Shown piece after piece: positions 26,481 to 35,865 of a stretch of 64,000 nucleotides of DNA (positions are counted from its first letter, which is position 1; every line of letters starts with the position of its first letter). The notes below the pieces were generated by a model, which made no database searches, was not told where the DNA came from, and worked only from the letters and a program-made list of their open reading frames with translations. Origin of the DNA: DATHSY01 sp046729855 (GTDB lineage Bacteria; Actinomycetota; UBA4738; HRBIN12). The position numbers and the translations under genes are program-made. The stretch spans positions 1-64,000 of the forward strand of contig JBKPHM010000022.1 of NCBI GenBank assembly GCA_046729855.1. Reading direction: 5' to 3'.

Positions 26481-27442
26481 GCGCGCGCCTCCCGTGCGGC
26501 GCGCGCGGTGTTCACCAGGTAGTACAGCGTCAGGAACGAGACCAACGCCGCGAGGAGGATCACGAGCGCCGCGCCGCGGGACTGGGACGCGGTCCCGGTC
26601 GATCTCGTCAGATAGAAGTTCACGAGCGTACCGACCATCGCGTTGTTGGTCGAGCCGAGTAGCTCCGCCGTGTAGAAGTCGCCGAACATCGGCAGCATGA
26701 TGATCGCGACGCCGGCGAGGATTCCCTGCTTCGACAGCGGGAGCGTGACGCGCACGAACGCTCGTGCCGGACCCGCACCCAGATCGAGCGCGGCCTCGAC
26801 GAGGTTCCTGTCGATCCGCTCCAGCGCCGCGAAGAGCGGCAAGATCAGGAACGGGATGTATCCGTAAACGAGGCCGAGGACGACCGTCGATCCACGCCCC
26901 TCGAGCCAGGGCTGCGGGGCCGCGAGCCCGCTCGCCTGGAGGATCCGGTTGACGAGCCCATCTTCCCGGAGGAGGTTGGCCCACGCCAGGATCCGCATCA
27001 GGTAACTGACCCAGAAGGGAAGGATCATGAGGATCAGGAAGACGTTGCGGACCCGCCCCGTGAGACGCGACATGTAGTACGCGACCGGATACCCGAGCAC
27101 CAGGCACAACGAGACGGCTCCGAAGACGTACGCGATCGTCCTGACGATCACCGGGCGGAACAGGCCGTTCGCCGCGACGCTGTTCTCCAGCACGTACCGG
27201 AAGCTGTCCGGCTGCCAGTAGATCGGGTTCCACTCGGGGATCACGGTCTGGAGGAGCGAGATGCGGAGGCTGGCGGCGGTCGCGAGGATCGCGTAAAAGG
27301 CCACGACGAAAAGCGCGATGACCCACGCGATGCCCGGCAGCGCCAGGGCCGGCCAGAACCCACGCGGGTAGAGCGCCTCGATCCCCCCGCCGCGCGCTCC
27401 ACGCGCCCCTCGTCGACCCGTCGTGGCGCCGTCACCGCCCAT
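26477..27442 (-). CDS. potB: Spermidine/putrescine-type ABC transporter permease PotB
   Basis: A 321-residue permease. After a Gly/Arg-rich cytoplasmic start (RRGARGARGGG) it has about six membrane segments, the first near residue 31 (WPALALPGIAWVIALFVVAF). The EAA loop is NLVEAALDLGAGPARAFVRVTLPLS. It is the first gene of the operon potB-potC-potD. The 155-base gap to the divergent second binding protein holds a palindrome (27501-27513) and a good promoter for that gene. Confidence 0.93.
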   Translation of the reverse strand: MGGDGATTGRRGARGARGGGIEALYPRGFWPALALPGIAWVIALFVVAFYAILATAASLRISLLQTVIPEWNPIYWQPDSFRYVLENSVAANGLFRPVIVRTIAYVFGAVSLCLVLGYPVAYYMSRLTGRVRNVFLILMILPFWVSYLMRILAWANLLREDGLVNRILQASGLAAPQPWLEGRGSTVVLGLVYGYIPFLILPLFAALERIDRNLVEAALDLGAGPARAFVRVTLPLSKQGILAGVAIIMLPMFGDFYTAELLGSTNNAMVGTLVNFYLTRSTGTASQSRGAALVILLAALVSFLTLYYLVNTARAAREARA

Positions 27443-27500
27443 GCCGATCGCCGAATCCTACCGGCCGCATCCGGCGCAGGGGAACCTGACCCACGCCCGT

Positions 27501-27513
27501 TGACCGATGGTCA
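27501..27513. promoter_or_regulatory. Palindromic operator candidate between potB and the second potD
   Basis: TGACC-GAT-GGTCA is a perfect 5-base inverted repeat with a 3-base spacer. It lies between two divergent transport genes, 23 bases before the -35 element of the second binding protein, where a regulator could control both sides. Confidence 0.4.
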
Positions 27514-27535
27514 CAGGTTGGGACGGTGGGTTGGC

Positions 27536-27564
27536 TTGACACGGTCGGAGGGCCGAGATAGACC
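27536..27564 (+). promoter_or_regulatory. Promoter of the second binding-protein gene
   Basis: A perfect -35 TTGACA (27536-27541) is followed after 17 bases by TAGACC (27559-27564), a weaker -10. The leader is about 27 bases long and contains GGGGGG just before the ATG at 27598. Confidence 0.55.
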
Positions 27565-27597
27565 GCCGTTGTTCCTAACACAAGACCCAGGGGGGAC

Positions 27598-28869
27598 ATG
27601 GGCGTGCATCCGAACGAAACCCGGTTCCGGGCGCGCGCGCTGACGCGCCGCGACTTCATCCGACGCTCCGCCGGCACGGCGTTCGCGCTCTCGTCGCTCG
27701 GCGCGTTCCTCGCCGCCTGTCAACGCCGCGAGGAGGAGGCCGACGGTGTCGCGACCGACGTCGGCTTCGCCCGCCCCGACGCTCCGGTCGAGCTGCCGCT
27801 GTTCGACGACAACCCGCCGATCGACGACGGGCTATCCCCGGAGGCCGGGCCGCTCCGGATCTTCAACTGGAACGACTACATCTACAAGAAGGTCCTGAAG
27901 CGGTTCGAGTCGGAGTTCGGCGTCGAGATCGAGTACGACCAGTTCACCAGCATGGCGGAGGCGATCTCGAAGATCCAGAACGACGCCGTGGAGTTCGACC
28001 TGTTCTTCCCTACCGCGGACCACCTGCGCTCGCTCGTCCTCGCGAAGAAGGTCCAGCCGTTGAACCGCACGTACCTCACGAACTTCGACGCGAACACGTG
28101 GCCGGAGCTGAAGGATCCCTTCTATGACCTGGGTTCCCGCTACACGACGCCGTACCTCGTCTGGAAGACCGGTGTCGGGTACCGGCGCGATCTCGTCGAC
28201 GCGGAGCCGTCGGGCGACTTCGCGAGCGCGTTCGGAGTCCTATGGGATCCGCGGTACGACGGGAAGGTCGGGGTGCTGGACGAGTATCGGGACACCATGT
28301 CGATGGCGCTGCTGCGAAACGGTGCGGGGGACGTCAACACCGAGGATCCGGAGGCGATCCAGGCGGCCGGCGACGCCCTGGTCGAGATGGCCGAGAAGGT
28401 GAGCGTCAACGTCAACCCGCCCGACTACCAGGCGCTCGGGGAGGGCGTCCACGCGATCAGATACGCGTGGTCGGGGAACCTCAACTACACCCGTTACTAC
28501 CTGCCCAAGGGAACGTCCGCGGACGTGCTCGGCTTCTACTACCCGCCCGGCGGCGTGGTCGGCAACGACACGATCGTCGTCGCGAGGGACGCGCAGAATC
28601 CGGTCCTCGCACACATGTTCATCGACTTCCTGTTCGACCGCACGAACGCCCTCGACAACTTCGGCTACGAGGGGTACCAGCCTCCGCTCGTCGGCATCCA
28701 GGAGTCCGAGTGGCTGACGGCCGGGTACATCCCCGACAACCTGCACACGACGATCGTGCAACCGGAGGACTTCGAGGCCGGACAGTACATCTCGGCGCTG
28801 CCCGCCGAGGCCGATCAGCTGTGGCAGGACGCCTGGGCAGAGTTCAAGGCCGGGGTCAAGGCGGACTGA
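27598..28869 (+). CDS. potD: Spermidine/putrescine-type ABC transporter binding protein 2
   Basis: A 423-residue paralogue of the binding protein at 24273-25538. It has a twin-arginine signal (LTRRDFIRRSAG, Arg17-Arg18) and a lipobox ending at Cys41 (AFLAAC). The mature part shares many segments with the first protein, for example PDAPVELPLFDDNPPIDDG and PYLVWKTGVGYRRD. It is transcribed away from potB under its own promoter. Having two receptors for one permease pair could widen substrate range or give a separately regulated receptor. No ATPase gene accompanies it. Confidence 0.92.
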   Translation: MGVHPNETRFRARALTRRDFIRRSAGTAFALSSLGAFLAACQRREEEADGVATDVGFARPDAPVELPLFDDNPPIDDGLSPEAGPLRIFNWNDYIYKKVLKRFESEFGVEIEYDQFTSMAEAISKIQNDAVEFDLFFPTADHLRSLVLAKKVQPLNRTYLTNFDANTWPELKDPFYDLGSRYTTPYLVWKTGVGYRRDLVDAEPSGDFASAFGVLWDPRYDGKVGVLDEYRDTMSMALLRNGAGDVNTEDPEAIQAAGDALVEMAEKVSVNVNPPDYQALGEGVHAIRYAWSGNLNYTRYYLPKGTSADVLGFYYPPGGVVGNDTIVVARDAQNPVLAHMFIDFLFDRTNALDNFGYEGYQPPLVGIQESEWLTAGYIPDNLHTTIVQPEDFEAGQYISALPAEADQLWQDAWAEFKAGVKAD

Positions 28870-28882
28870 GACCCGGACGCGC

Positions 28883-29998
28883 CTAGGATCGCGGCTCGAG
28901 CGCCATGACCCGCTGTTCGACGGCGTCGGACGTGAGCCGGACCTCGCGGGCGGGCCGCGGCAGGCACGGGTTGCCCGCCTTGGCCCATACGGTCATCGCG
29001 TCGACGTCGATCACGATGCCGCCGAGCGAGCGCCCCGTTCCCGGATGGCGGCACACCGTCGCGCCGTCGGGACCTTCCACGTGATCCCCGAGCAGGACGA
29101 GGAGATCGGTCGGCGAGACGACACCGCGGTCCCGCACGAGCTGCGTGATGCGTTGGGTCCGATACTCGCTCACGACATTGCGAGCCTCGGCGTGCAGGGC
29201 ACCCGTTTCCGGCGCGAGGAAATGGGCGCACGTGGAGAACAGGCCTTCGTCCTGCCATCGGGCGAACGTGCGTCCGGCCGCCTCCACGTCGACCGCCACG
29301 TCGCCCTGCACCGCGATGTAGTGGCACCCGGCCGTCGTCGGGATCTCGGATACCGACGCCGCGGCCGAGTCGACGTCTCGCGCCTGCAGGATCCTGCGCG
29401 CGATGAAGGAGTACGGAAGCCCCGACGGGTTCTCCGCGATCAGCACACCGGTGTGCACGGTGCCCACACGCCTGTCGTTGACGCCGACGCCGCCCACCCA
29501 TCCCGGGTCCGCCAGGAACACCGATCGTCCGCTCTCCTCCTCGACGGCGAACAGCATCGGATCGGGCGTCCAGTCCGGTCCGTCCCAGGTCTGCGCGAGC
29601 AGGTATCCGCCGGTCGTCGTGTTCGGCGGCGGCACGACGACGGACAGGCAGCGGCCCTCCGGCGGCGCCGGGTGATATCCGAGCCCGCTCGTGAGCTGGT
29701 TGAGCTCCTCGCCGAACGCGACCGCGATCGCGACCTCGTGGCGGACGCCCGCGCCTTCGGCGATCCCTCGGACCTCTTCCATCAGATCCGGAGCGACGGC
29801 CCCGGCGAGCTCTGCGCGCTCGCCGATCCACCGAACGAGCTCTCCTTCCGTGAGCGGCCGCTCGACGCGCTCGGAGGCGTCCTTGAGGAGCTCGTTCCAG
29901 TAGGCGAGGAGGAGCTCCGGGATCGCTCGCCCGTGGGCGCGGCCGCGTTCGAGCGGCGTTCCAGAAAGCTCCAGGAATCGGATCGTTTCGTCGTTCAC
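28883..29998 (-). CDS. C45-family peptidase / acyl-CoA:6-aminopenicillanate acyltransferase-like protein
   Basis: A 371-residue N-terminal-nucleophile-like protein. I use the GTG at 29998, which sits behind a strong GGAGGAGA ribosome-binding site; a longer ORF has no support. The first part is helical (GTPLERGRAHGRAIPELLLAY), typical of the family pro-segment. Cys117 in PPEGRCLSVVV is the likely self-processing nucleophile, preceded by GEELNQLTSGLGYHP. Members cleave or transfer acyl groups on small amides; the substrate is unknown here. No signal peptide is visible, so it is probably cytoplasmic. Confidence 0.82.
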   Translation of the reverse strand: MNDETIRFLELSGTPLERGRAHGRAIPELLLAYWNELLKDASERVERPLTEGELVRWIGERAELAGAVAPDLMEEVRGIAEGAGVRHEVAIAVAFGEELNQLTSGLGYHPAPPEGRCLSVVVPPPNTTTGGYLLAQTWDGPDWTPDPMLFAVEEESGRSVFLADPGWVGGVGVNDRRVGTVHTGVLIAENPSGLPYSFIARRILQARDVDSAAASVSEIPTTAGCHYIAVQGDVAVDVEAAGRTFARWQDEGLFSTCAHFLAPETGALHAEARNVVSEYRTQRITQLVRDRGVVSPTDLLVLLGDHVEGPDGATVCRHPGTGRSLGGIVIDVDAMTVWAKAGNPCLPRPAREVRLTSDAVEQRVMALEPRS

Positions 29999-30086
29999 CG
30001 GTCTCCTCCAGGCACTCGGGCCGCGACATCGTCTCCCGTTCGACGGGCCGCTGCAACGCGCCGTCGGGGCGCGGGCCTGGGCTGTG

Positions 30087-31313
30087 TCAGGCCTCGCACT
30101 GTCGGACGAAGCCACCGTTCGCACCGCGAGCGCACGTGTCCACGCCACCGCCACCGAACAGGCCGTCGTACCCGTCGCGACCATTCAGCAGGTCGTTCTC
30201 GCCCAAGCCGAAGAGCAGGTCGTTCCCGCCCTGCCCCTCGACGTGATCGCTGCCGCCGCCCGCGAGGACCAGGTCCGCGCCGTCGCCTGCGCGGATCACG
30301 TCGTTGCCGCCGCGCGCGCAAATCACGTCGGATCCGCTCGTCCCCGTGAGCGTCTCGCCGCCGGAGCCGCCCGAGATCGTGCACGTGGGCCGCGGCTGCC
30401 ACGACGGCGCCAGGTCGACGGCCTCGTCGGTCGTCAGACGGAACGGGTCGGTCCCGCCCGCGCCGATCGTCCAGATGTCGACGTTGCCCCCACCGGCGGG
30501 GAACGACACGTACGCGACCCTGGTCCCGTCCGGTGACCATGCGGGGTCGGATTCCTCCTCGGCGGATGAGGTCAGACGCGTCTGGCCGCTCCCGTCCGCG
30601 TTCATCGTGTAGAGCTCGTGGTTGCCGGTCGCGCAGCAGCGGGCGAACACGATCCTGGTCCCGTCGGGCGACCACGCCGGATCGGCGTCGATCTGCCCGT
30701 TGTCGGTGAGCCGCGTGACCCGGCGCCCGTCGGCGTTCATCACGTAGATCTCCGGGAATCCGCCGTCGCGGTTGCTGACGAACGCGATCTTGGTCCCGTC
30801 GGGCGACCACGCGGGATCCATGTCGTAGCTGTCGTCTTGTTGCGCCGTCAGTCGAACGCGGCCGCGCCCGTCCGCGTTGATGCTGAAGAGCCGGAACGGC
30901 CCGCGCCGCGACGTTCGTGCGGTGTAGACGATCCGCGTGCCGTCGGGCGACCATGCGGGGTTTCGCTCCGGCACCGGCGTTCTCGTGAGGCGGGTCCGGC
31001 CCGCCGTCCCGAGGCCCCTCACCCACAGCTCGGTCCGCGCGCCCGGTCTCGTCGGGCGGCGCGCGAACGCGATCCGGGTCCCTTCCGGCGAGACGGCCGC
31101 GTCGAACTCCTCGGCCTGCGACGACTGTGTGAGGTTGGTCTCGGCGCCGCCGGTCGCCGGGACAGAGAAGAGCTCCGGCGCGCCCGTGCGGTCGCTGCGG
31201 AAGACCACGACGCCGTTGGTGGCGGGATACGCGAGCGCAGCCTGTGATTGCGCCGCAACGGACCCCGCCGCGACGAGCGATGCGAGCGTGAGCACTCGGA
31301 TGGTCGTTCGCAT
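30087..31313 (-). CDS. Secreted TolB-like propeller protein with RTX repeats
   Basis: A 408-residue exported protein with a signal peptide in the first 28 residues (VLTLASLVAAGSVAAQSQA). Residues about 35-310 form a TolB-type beta-propeller, with five or more copies of the blade motif (D-P-A-W-S-P-D-G-T-R-I). The last 90 residues are glycine- and aspartate-rich RTX calcium-binding repeats (GGNDVIRAGDGADLVLAGGGSD). The ATG at 31313 is preferred over a longer start that has no signal peptide. Its start codon faces that of the divergent NAGPA gene, only 22 bases apart. Confidence 0.86.
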   Translation of the reverse strand: MRTTIRVLTLASLVAAGSVAAQSQAALAYPATNGVVVFRSDRTGAPELFSVPATGGAETNLTQSSQAEEFDAAVSPEGTRIAFARRPTRPGARTELWVRGLGTAGRTRLTRTPVPERNPAWSPDGTRIVYTARTSRRGPFRLFSINADGRGRVRLTAQQDDSYDMDPAWSPDGTKIAFVSNRDGGFPEIYVMNADGRRVTRLTDNGQIDADPAWSPDGTRIVFARCCATGNHELYTMNADGSGQTRLTSSAEEESDPAWSPDGTRVAYVSFPAGGGNVDIWTIGAGGTDPFRLTTDEAVDLAPSWQPRPTCTISGGSGGETLTGTSGSDVICARGGNDVIRAGDGADLVLAGGGSDHVEGQGGNDLLFGLGENDLLNGRDGYDGLFGGGGVDTCARGANGGFVRQCEA

Positions 31314-31335
31314 GTTCGGTCTAGGATGTTCCGCC

Positions 31336-32586
31336 GTGAAACCTAGCACCCGGCGCGCCCGGGCCGTACGGACGATCGTCGCGACGTCGCTCGTGGCGTT
31401 CGTGGCGCTGTCGGCGGTCCCGCAGGCCGGTGCCGGCCACGGTCGCGGCGCGAAGCATTGGACCGCACGTGAGCGGCGCTTCGCGGACACCGTGGCGCTC
31501 CGGCAGCACGGGACGAAGGTGATCCGCCGCAGGATCGCGCCGGGACTGGTCTACACGAAGATCATCGACTACCGCGTGCCCCGGCGGATCTTCATCCTTC
31601 GGGCCGACGTCGTGAACCACCCGCTGACATTCGATCCCGCGCTCGGGACCAACGCCCTGCCCTCGTTCGCGACGACCAGCGACATCGCGAGGGCGCACGG
31701 AGCGATCGCCGCGGTCAACGGCGACTTCAGCACGCGGGGGGTCGGCCGGCCGGTGCACCCATTCGTCGAGGATGGCGACTTCTTGCACACCACGGTATCG
31801 CGCGGCGGTTCGTTCGTGGTGTCTCCGAACGAGGACCGCATCTTCGTCGCGCGGGCGGAGCAGATCATCACGATGGTGAACCCGCTGACTGGCGCCACGT
31901 TGCGGATCGACCGCTGGAACCAGGGGGCACCGGACATCGGCGAGATCGCCGGGTTCACGCCTCGAGGTGGAACGCTCGAGCAGCCGCCCCAGGACTCGTG
32001 TTCGATCCACCTGGCACCCGATGGCCGTGTCGGGTTCGCCGATCCGACGGGACTCCAGCGCCGTTACACGGTCGACGTGCGGGCGTGCACCCAGACCCGT
32101 ATGGCCGTCGGAGGCGGCGTGGTGCTCTCGGCGGTGCCCGGCACCGACGAGGCGACGACGTTGTTCGCGCTGCCCGTCGGCACGACCGTGACCGTCACGT
32201 GGGACACCGGGTTTACCAACATCCTCGACGTCCAGAGCGGCGGCGGCATCATCGTCCAGGACGGCAAGGAGACCGTTCCGGCGGGATGCTACGGGGGCCG
32301 GTGCCTTCCTCACCCGCGGACGGGCATCGCGATCCACGAGACCGGCCGCATCATGATGGTGGTGGTCGACGGCCGCCGCTCGAGCTACTCGATCGGGATG
32401 AGCTCCGAAGCGTTCGCTCGCCTGTTGATCCAGCTGGGCGCCGTCGACGCGCTGATGCTCGACGGCGGCGGGTCCAGCACGATGTGGGTCGACGGCGAGG
32501 TGGTGAACAAGCCCTCCGACGGCGTCGAGCGCCGAATCAGCGAGGCACCCCTGATCCTGCCGGGGCCGGACCCCGGGGAGACGTAG
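31336..32586 (+). CDS. Secreted phosphodiester glycosidase (NAGPA) domain protein
   Basis: A 416-residue exported protein. After a basic N-terminus it has a signal-like segment (VRTIVATSLVAFVALSAVPQAGA). The catalytic NAGPA domain is seen in the region AAVNGDFS and in the signature LMLDGGGSSTMWVDG near residue 380. In animals the family uncovers mannose-6-phosphate; bacterial members act on cell-wall or capsule phosphodiesters. I use GTG at 31336; ATG at 31312 in the same frame is possible and would overlap the start of the divergent gene. Confidence 0.88.
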   Translation: MKPSTRRARAVRTIVATSLVAFVALSAVPQAGAGHGRGAKHWTARERRFADTVALRQHGTKVIRRRIAPGLVYTKIIDYRVPRRIFILRADVVNHPLTFDPALGTNALPSFATTSDIARAHGAIAAVNGDFSTRGVGRPVHPFVEDGDFLHTTVSRGGSFVVSPNEDRIFVARAEQIITMVNPLTGATLRIDRWNQGAPDIGEIAGFTPRGGTLEQPPQDSCSIHLAPDGRVGFADPTGLQRRYTVDVRACTQTRMAVGGGVVLSAVPGTDEATTLFALPVGTTVTVTWDTGFTNILDVQSGGGIIVQDGKETVPAGCYGGRCLPHPRTGIAIHETGRIMMVVVDGRRSSYSIGMSSEAFARLLIQLGAVDALMLDGGGSSTMWVDGEVVNKPSDGVERRISEAPLILPGPDPGET

Positions 32587-32649
32587 AGAGGTCCGCGCCC
32601 GACCGGCGGGAGCGGCCCTCCTGGCGGGCCCGGCCGACTTTCTTTGCGG

Positions 32650-33325
32650 TCAGCGTTCGCAGCGCAGGAGCCAAATCCGAGCCCGGACCACCGGCACACG
32701 TATCGGTCCGCCGTCGAGCACGTCGTCTCCCCAGCCGCCTTCGATCGCGTCTGGACCCCCGAGGCCGGACGGCGGTCGTGACCGGAGGAAGCGACCAGGC
32801 CGTTCGCCGCCCCGTCGCCGACGATCACGTCGCGGAAGCGCGAACCGCACACGATCTCGAACCCAGACACGACGTCGCCAACCGCGTGCGCACCCGAGCC
32901 CGATCCGGTTCGCAGGTCGATGCGAACTCCGTCGGGCGACGTGGCGTAGTCGAGCGTGTCGGCCCCCGCGGCGCCGCCACGGACGTTCTCGACCCCCGCA
33001 GCGTCGTTCTCGCGGCTCTCGCCGTCGTCGGCATCGGTCCCCAGGGTGACGACGAGCGGTACCGTCCGCCGGCCGTAGTCAACGATATCTGCGCCCGGAT
33101 CCTCGTCTGCGGGCGTCGCCGGGTCGTCCCCAAGATCATCCGCGCCGTGGTCGTCGTACTCTCGTCGTGGACGTCGTTGCCGCCGCGCCCAAGTAGCACG
33201 TCGTCGCCGGCGCCACCACGGAGGATGTTCGGAGCGCCGCTGCCTCGCAGCAGGTCCGCCGACGACGAGCCTTCGACGTTCTCGAAGCCCGACACGACGT
33301 CGCCCTGCGCGTCGCCGCCGGAGAC
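32650..33325 (-). pseudogene. RTX calcium-binding repeat gene remnant with two frameshifts
   Basis: Read on the minus strand, RTX-type sequence continues through three frames. From 33325 to about 33164 it reads DVVSGFENVEGSSSADLLRG and GGAGDDVLLGRGGNDV. From about 33161 to 32790 it continues in another frame (DADDGESRENDAAGVENV, DTLDYATSPDGVRIDLRTG, DVVSGFEIVCGSRFRDVIVG). From about 32755 to the stop at 32650 it is in a third frame (DAIEGGWGDDVLDGGP). It has no start codon and lies downstream of a terminator. Two indels and a missing 5' end point to a decayed gene, though sequencing errors could explain the shifts. Confidence 0.65.
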
Positions 33326-33355
33326 CAGCTGCTGGAGACATCGGAGTGTTCCATA

Positions 33356-33389
33356 AAGGGAACCGGCCCCAAACGGGGCCGGTTCCCTT
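33356..33389 (-). terminator. Strong terminator hairpin after the Ig-like/RTX gene
   Basis: A perfect 15-base-pair stem (AAGGGAACCGGCCCC pairing with its complement) around a 4-base loop. On the minus strand it is followed by TTTATGG. It sits 31 bases beyond the stop of the 33420-35759 gene and separates that gene from the RTX remnant. Confidence 0.85.
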
Positions 33390-33419
33390 CGCTGCGTGCG
33401 CTGCTGTGGCGCCCGAGGA

Positions 33420-35759
33420 CTACTGCCGTCGCCGCTCGCACCTGCGGAAGCGGTCCCTCCCGGGACCACCGAGGCAGGTGTCACGACCGGCACCGCCGTT
33501 GAGCAGGTCGTTACCGGCCCCGCCCCTCAGCGTGTCGTTCCCGGCACCACCGTAGATCCTGTCGTTGCCTCGACCTCCGATCAGGAGATCCCGTCCTCCA
33601 CCACCGCGGATGACGTCGTCGCCACCCCTGCCGCAGATGACGTCTGCACCGTCGGTGCCTCGAAGGACGTCGTCACCGCTCGTACCGACGACCTGGTTCC
33701 TCGAGTCGCCCTCGAAGCCGGGGCAGGCAATGATCGCCCAGGTCTTCGTGACTTCGTCGGAGCAGTTGCCCGCCGGCGCGCCCGTCGGGACGCCGGCCGC
33801 CAGGTCGCAGTCGTTGTCGTTCGACCCCGGAGCCGGGGTCGTGATCGACGCGGTGACCGTCTGATCGCCCTCCTCGGTCGCCAGGGTCGTCGTCTCGGCC
33901 ACGGCTTCGCCGTTGGCGTCCGTCGTCACCGTGATGGTCGAACCACCGCTCCTGAAGACGCCAGCCCCCGTCTCGGTGAACGTCACGACGATTCCCGGCA
34001 CGCCGTTGCCGAACTGGTCGGTGACCGTCGCCGTGATCTCATGGACCGTACCGGGAGCGTTTGTCGACTCCTCCGGCTCTGCGTCGACGTTCCGAGGGTC
34101 GCCGGCGGCCCAGGTCTTCGTTCCCGAGTCCGATTGGTTGCCGGACGTCGCCGTCACGACCTGGCTACCCGACGTCTTCGAGAAGAGGAGGATGTGGGCG
34201 TATCCGTCGGCGCCGATGACGACGTCCTCAGTCGTGCCGAGATCGGCGCCACTCGCATTCGTGAACGAACCGGGGCCCGTCGACGTGAACGTGATCGTGC
34301 TCCCTATGAGGATCTCGCCGCTCGCTGTCTTCGCCGAGGCACAGACCTCATGTGTATTGACGACGTCGAGGTCGTTGGGACCCGCAGTGGCCTCCCACGA
34401 TGCGGCTGCGAAGTTCCCCAGGTTGCCGTTACACCCGACCATGTCGATCTCTACATCGGCCGCGACGGCCGTTTCGGGGATCCACCGCTTCGTTGCGGTC
34501 TGCGCGATGTCCGTCACATCGACGCAGTCGTCGTCAGATGTGCCCGTCTCGGCGCAGACGGCGATCGTGTCGGTGCCGGCAGAGCCGACGGGACCCGTGT
34601 CGGTATAGGTCAACGTAGCCGTGCCTTGACCCGTGGTTGTCTGGTTGAGCTCGTTGACGGTGTTGCGGCCGGTCACCCGGAAGTCGACGTTGACTCCGTT
34701 GACCGGGTTCCCGAACTGGTCGAGCACGGTCGCCGTGACTGTGTGGCGGGTGCCGGTCTGGTTGACGTCGGATGCGGGTTGGACCACGAGTGTGGTAGGC
34801 GCGGGCGCCGCCCACGTCTTCTGCACGACATCCGTCAGGTTGTCGTTCTCGGCCGCTCCGACCGCCTCCCCGCATCCGCCGCCGTCTTGCGATCCTCCGG
34901 CGGGGTCGAACGCGCTGTCGGCATCCTCGTCCGCCCAGAAACACACGTTCGCCGTGCCGGCCTGGCTCTCCGAAGAGGTCAGCGTGAACGTGCACGTCCC
35001 AGCGATACCCGTCGTGCAGGCGGGGTTAAAGTCAGCCGTCCCTGCCGCCGCCGAGTTGTCGGGGTCGTTCGCGCCGTTCAGGTTCTCGGCGTCGATCTGG
35101 ACACCGCCGATCGGGGTGGCGGGTGTGGTTCCGGTGTTGACGAGGGCGCACGTGTAGATCTCGCTCGAATTCGGCCCGGTAACGACGTTCGTCTCGGTGT
35201 CGTTCCCGCTGGCGTCGTCGCAGTCCAGTCGCGCGCCCGCTGGCAGGCCCGCAAACCAGGTCTTCGCCACGACGTCCGTGTCGTCGGGCTCAGTCTCATC
35301 GCCCGGGACGGCTCCCTCGTCGCGACCCTCGGCCGCGTCGGCCTCGTTCGTCGCGTTGTTCTTGTCATGGTCGATCCAGGCCCGGATCTCCGCCGGGCCT
35401 GCGACGATGCTCGAGTAGCTCACCGTGCACGTCGTTGCCCCCTCAGCGACGCTACAGGTCCGGTCCGGAGAGAGCGGCGTGTTGCCAGCATCGGGATCAC
35501 CAGCGCCCGTGATCTCGAAGTCAATCTCGATCGATCCCTCGCCTGCGTCGGGCGCGGCGCTGAGAGTCGCCGTCAACGTGTGGGTGCTGCCTGTCGCGTT
35601 CTCGGCGGTCTCCGGTGTTACCTGGAGCGTACGCGTCTCGTGATTCCCGAGCGCCGTGCCTGCGAGGGGGACGAGGAACGCGAAAGCCAGCGTCAACACC
35701 GAGAACAGCGTGAGCGCCGGCCGCCTCACCCCCCTGGACGTTCGTCCACCTGCGTCCAT
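33420..35759 (-). CDS. Large secreted protein with Ig-like domains and C-terminal RTX repeats
   Basis: A 779-residue exported protein. The start at 35759 is chosen because AAAGGAGG lies 6 bases upstream. A signal peptide covers about residues 1-38 ([20 protein letters not shown]). Residues about 40-650 contain several Big_1/invasin-like domains, each with the motif V-T-A-T-V-x-D-Q-F-G-N-x-V, and regular K-T-W-A connectors between domains. The last 90 residues are RTX calcium-binding repeats ending RRCERRRQ. Such proteins are surface adhesins or matrix proteins. A short leader ORF ends 8 bases before its ribosome-binding site, and a strong terminator follows it. Confidence 0.88.
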   Translation of the reverse strand: MDAGGRTSRGVRRPALTLFSVLTLAFAFLVPLAGTALGNHETRTLQVTPETAENATGSTHTLTATLSAAPDAGEGSIEIDFEITGAGDPDAGNTPLSPDRTCSVAEGATTCTVSYSSIVAGPAEIRAWIDHDKNNATNEADAAEGRDEGAVPGDETEPDDTDVVAKTWFAGLPAGARLDCDDASGNDTETNVVTGPNSSEIYTCALVNTGTTPATPIGGVQIDAENLNGANDPDNSAAAGTADFNPACTTGIAGTCTFTLTSSESQAGTANVCFWADEDADSAFDPAGGSQDGGGCGEAVGAAENDNLTDVVQKTWAAPAPTTLVVQPASDVNQTGTRHTVTATVLDQFGNPVNGVNVDFRVTGRNTVNELNQTTTGQGTATLTYTDTGPVGSAGTDTIAVCAETGTSDDDCVDVTDIAQTATKRWIPETAVAADVEIDMVGCNGNLGNFAAASWEATAGPNDLDVVNTHEVCASAKTASGEILIGSTITFTSTGPGSFTNASGADLGTTEDVVIGADGYAHILLFSKTSGSQVVTATSGNQSDSGTKTWAAGDPRNVDAEPEESTNAPGTVHEITATVTDQFGNGVPGIVVTFTETGAGVFRSGGSTITVTTDANGEAVAETTTLATEEGDQTVTASITTPAPGSNDNDCDLAAGVPTGAPAGNCSDEVTKTWAIIACPGFEGDSRNQVVGTSGDDVLRGTDGADVICGRGGDDVIRGGGGRDLLIGGRGNDRIYGGAGNDTLRGGAGNDLLNGGAGRDTCLGGPGRDRFRRCERRRQ

Positions 35760-35781
35760 CCAGTTCCTCCTTTCACGCATC

Positions 35782-35865
35782 TCATCCCGGAGATGCGATA
35801 GACCACCACCGGGCTACGTGGCCCGGGGAAGGGTGGCGATCTCTCGTGATCGCACGGGCGGTCAC
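35782..35865 (-). CDS. Possible 27-residue leader peptide with Trp-Trp
   Basis: A short ORF starting with GTG, preceded by AAAGGAGG at 10 bases, and ending just before the ribosome-binding site of the RTX/Ig-like gene. It includes tandem Trp codons ([10 protein letters not shown]). The 12-base block GTTCCTCCTTTC (35763-35774 and 35873-35884, plus strand) appears twice, each providing an identical ribosome-binding site. It may couple or tune translation of the next gene, but it could also be chance. Confidence 0.35.
   Translation of the reverse strand: MTARAITRDRHPSPGHVARWWSIASPG

Noticed and set aside
32385..33341. A 318-residue minus-strand ORF as a gene
   Set aside because: Only its middle matches RTX-type sequence; the ends are out-of-frame shadows, partly of the NAGPA gene. 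Treated as part of a frameshifted remnant.
33396..35801. An 801-residue plus-strand ORF
   Set aside because: Shadow of the Ig-like/RTX gene, which has a signal peptide, ribosome-binding site and terminator on the minus strand.
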